Assembly: GCF_007290395.2 (NCBI RefSeq)
Contig: NZ_CP041656.2
Coordinates: 3,720,001-3,784,000, forward strand
Source of the DNA: Bradyrhizobium cosmicum
Lineage (GTDB): Bacteria; Pseudomonadota; Alphaproteobacteria; Rhizobiales; Xanthobacteraceae
Direction of reading: 5' to 3'
DNA: 64,000 nt
Positions 62,801 to 64,000 of this stretch are shown here, one piece after another (the first letter of the stretch is position 1; each line of letters begins with the position of its first letter). Below the pieces are notes generated by a model. The model searched no databases, had not been told where the DNA came from, and was given only the letters and a program-made list of their open reading frames with translations. A program made the translations under genes and the position numbers.

Positions 62801-64000
62801 GCGCGTCCGCTGGGCAGGTCGGCGCTCGACGGCAGCCGGCCCTGCAAGTGCTCAATCCGTGCACCCAGCGCCACACGAGCGCTTCGGATCCGAGCGATAT
62901 CGTCGTCGGACACCCCGACCTGCGCGGAGAATTCCGCGGGCCTGTCCGTGAACCAGTCGTGGCTGCAGGTAGCCGAGATGACCGCCGCCGCCAGTTCGGC
63001 GGGCCGGATCTTCTGACCTGGTACGGCCGACAATTGCCGAGCCGCGAGCGTTCCGATCTCGGCATCGATGGCGCGGATGCGGCCGCGCATGTCGATGATC
63101 GACGCTTCGAGATCGGCAATCAGACGCAACTGCTCGTTCGGACGCAGACTTTCAACGATGGACTGGAGCAGACGAACGGCGCCTTCGAGCTGCTTGTACC
63201 CCTCCTTCTCGGAAGTCGTGATGCTGATGGCGAGATCGCGGACCTGCTCCGGAAGCTGATCGCGCAGCACCGCGAGAGCGGCTTCGCCGTGGGAGACCAC
63301 GAGCACACGGCGGCCTTGGGCGAGATAATGACAAATGATGTTGGAGATCGTGTGGGTCTTGCCGGTACCCGGGGGGCCCTGCACCACTACTCCGTCGTTC
63401 ACCTCGAGGCGGCGGACGATCTCGACCTGCTCGTCATTGAACGGTTTGGGGAAGAACAGATCGCCGAGAGGCGTCGGGTCGGCTTCCGACGGCCCCGCGC
63501 CGCCGCCGGCGACTGCGCCCATGGCATCCGATAGTGGCTTCCAGCGCGCGCCAGCGGCACGCGCTGGTCCCATCACCAACGTGCGTGATGGTCCGGGCAA
63601 GTCATCCGGAGCCCCTTCGACGGAGGCCTTGAGGTTCGCGAGGTCCTGCAGCAAAAAGTTGTCGGATCGGCGGCGCGCGAAGAAGACCCACCGGTCCGAT
63701 ACGACGAGATGCTGCGAAGGAGCCGGCGGGGCCACACCCGGAGCTGTCTGCTGGGTGTCTGGCAAATAGGTCCCTTCGGGATCCAGCCTGGTCTGGCAGG
63801 ACCGCAGCACGGGCTCGAAGGTATCGCGGTTGAACGGCCCGACCCCCATGTCCTCGTCCACGGTGGCGATCGCCCTTCGGGCGGCGTCCTGCGCCACGGG
63901 TACGCCGTCGATCTTCAATTCGTCGTAGGGCCGAAGATTCACGGTGGCTGGCGCCTGACGGGGGCGGATCCGGATGGTGCCGGCGGCCCTTTCGTCGATC
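59809..64000 (-). CDS. UPF1-like SF1 helicase with PD-(D/E)XK nuclease and GreA/GreB-like C-terminal domain (5' end outside the window)
   Basis: At least 1396 codons; the frame is open to the window edge, so the GTG at 63942 is probably internal and the start is missing. Walker A GPPGTGKTH (near 63370), Walker B MDEASQ (near 61345), GDDKQVSPTA and FNVAMSRARDR give a DNA2/UPF1-type helicase, with a long coiled-coil-rich insert between motifs I and II. A Vsr/MTES-type nuclease follows (60250-60470: YRIDLVVE, VECDGDQYHG, GWRFWRCW). The last ~75 residues (59830-60050: GDSIVVRFLDD, LVGAETPFGKQLLGS, DELEVEAEGRSRRI) match the Gre-factor C-terminal domain. It converges on the WYL gene. A role as a nucleic-acid-translocating nuclease in defence is inferred. 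Confidence 0.85.
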   Translation of the reverse strand, partial: IDERAAGTIRIRPRQAPATVNLRPYDELKIDGVPVAQDAARRAIATVDEDMGVGPFNRDTFEPVLRSCQTRLDPEGTYLPDTQQTAPGVAPPAPSQHLVVSDRWVFFARRRSDNFLLQDLANLKASVEGAPDDLPGPSRTLVMGPARAAGARWKPLSDAMGAVAGGGAGPSEADPTPLGDLFFPKPFNDEQVEIVRRLEVNDGVVVQGPPGTGKTHTISNIICHYLAQGRRVLVVSHGEAALAVLRDQLPEQVRDLAISITTSEKEGYKQLEGAVRLLQSIVESLRPNEQLRLIADLEASIIDMRGRIRAIDAEIGTLAARQLSAVPGQKIRPAELAAAVISATCSHDWFTDRPAEFSAQVGVSDDDIARIRSARVALGARIEHLQGRLPSSADLPSGRALAHLHADILRADEYRAQAKNDPSVALRINSAEALDRADRAADGLDMLLDACRHLDAYPFLRPLCVALHSVRDAPFDAALRSFLSEAAGVLAEHRKFLETPVAVPEEAVSSPEIFEAISRLAAGERVFGVFAFKQKALKPAIDAIRILSRAPASEAEWTHVRDYLSWRGRFLDAQLRWRGLAPELGADAAGFASLRQLSELTVALNDIMIAAPKIHGDFRTAMRVVAVGETQQLWPDEQRMRAMRTLLRNAASAVRLAAAREEVNRLSALFGPAAGKIGALAKAFLTSAVGRSDLDEARIEETWSRLLEAIDDLARHQPHFDVLRSGADDVAAAGAPEWADRMRSLAVVDGVDAQTPSGWREAWDWAAAQRYLADLDQRDHVAALARERATLDASVAKGFEQVVRERTFYALANSMTGPVRAALMMFATALRRIGKGTGKGALRHRRDARKAMAACYDGIPCWIMPSWRVAEQLPGELGTFDLVVMDEASQSDIKEVTALLRGRKILVVGDDKQVSPTAAFIDNAKIDRLERTFLTNQPFKTLLLPGASLYDLAKVMFPDKFVMLREHFRCVEPIIRFSTQFYTEALVPLRIPTAHERIDPPLVDIYVPDGRRTGDKINRREAEVIVDEVVRIVGNPLLSRVGDGERWRSIGAISLIGSKQAGLINRMLLEALGEEMVLRHRIACGDSATFQGNERDVIFLSMVADPASKQAQTALHFEQRFNVAMSRARDRMYLVRSVREEELKPDDLKAKVLRHFRDPMKGSKRPEGDPSSLCDSDFERAVLRRLLDRGYRVTPQVGAMGYRIDLVVEGAGDRRLAVECDGDQYHGPERWADDMARQRVLERVGWRFWRCWASSFTIDPDGCMAELFAVLDANGIQPTTEDARPERYTELRIAEPRPVRTTGGTDAPDPTLRGNAENGIKVGDSIVVRFLDDNKTTSFVLSRDRHDPVNGLVGAETPFGKQLLGSDEEDELEVEAEGRSRRILIVRTARERVSLH

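Overview
The window looks like a Bradyrhizobium-type (Nitrobacteraceae, Alphaproteobacteria) chromosome. The evidence is the high GC content, many tiny one-helix membrane proteins of a kind common in that group, an alphaproteobacterial F1-ATPase zeta inhibitor, two TRAP uptake systems, and the housekeeping run dac-tmk-holB-metG-tatD. The assignment rests on reading alone, not on a database search.

Left end (1-9.1 kb): the right arm of an integrated phage. On the minus strand it carries terminase large and small subunits, a tail-collar protein, small unknowns, a RepA-like ATPase next to a block of GTTCG iteron-like repeats, a RusA resolvase and an excisionase-like protein. On the plus strand are an Arc-type repressor and a tyrosine integrase that ends just before tRNA-Ser(UGA). 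GGGGTCA inverted repeats fill the divergent control region. The structural genes must lie outside the window to the left.

9.1-21.2 kb: a gene-poor stretch with a 17-repeat RTX-like secreted protein, a cold-shock protein, a DUF2786 protein, the ATPase zeta subunit, a UPF0114 membrane protein, and at least eight very small proteins, most with one membrane helix. 21.2-38.0 kb: core metabolism. This holds RlpA, an epoxide-hydrolase-like enzyme, a DD-carboxypeptidase, Tmk, HolB, a MetRS with a histone-H1-like N-terminal tail, TatD, an MBL-fold hydrolase, a three-gene TRAP transporter, and a convergent second TRAP system (DctP plus fused DctQM) grouped with an acyl-CoA ligase.

38.2-64 kb: a defence island. 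It starts with a divergent pair: a membrane-spanning DUF2235 lipase-like protein on one side, and on the other a complete type II CBASS operon (CapV patatin phospholipase, DncV-like CD-NTase, Cap2 E1-E2, Cap3 JAMM protease). After a gap and a DoxX gene comes a tightly coupled five-gene operon on the minus strand: AddB-like nuclease, AddA/UvrD-like helicase-nuclease, a DUF6361-like protein, a Tdp1-like phosphodiesterase and an SNF2-type helicase. Facing it is a WYL-domain regulator with a 27-bp palindrome in the shared promoter. The window ends inside a very large UPF1-like helicase that carries a PD-(D/E)XK nuclease and, unusually, a GreA/GreB-like C-terminal domain. I do not recognise the five-gene operon plus WYL regulator plus helicase-nuclease-Gre protein as a named defence system. 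It is the best candidate here for something undescribed.
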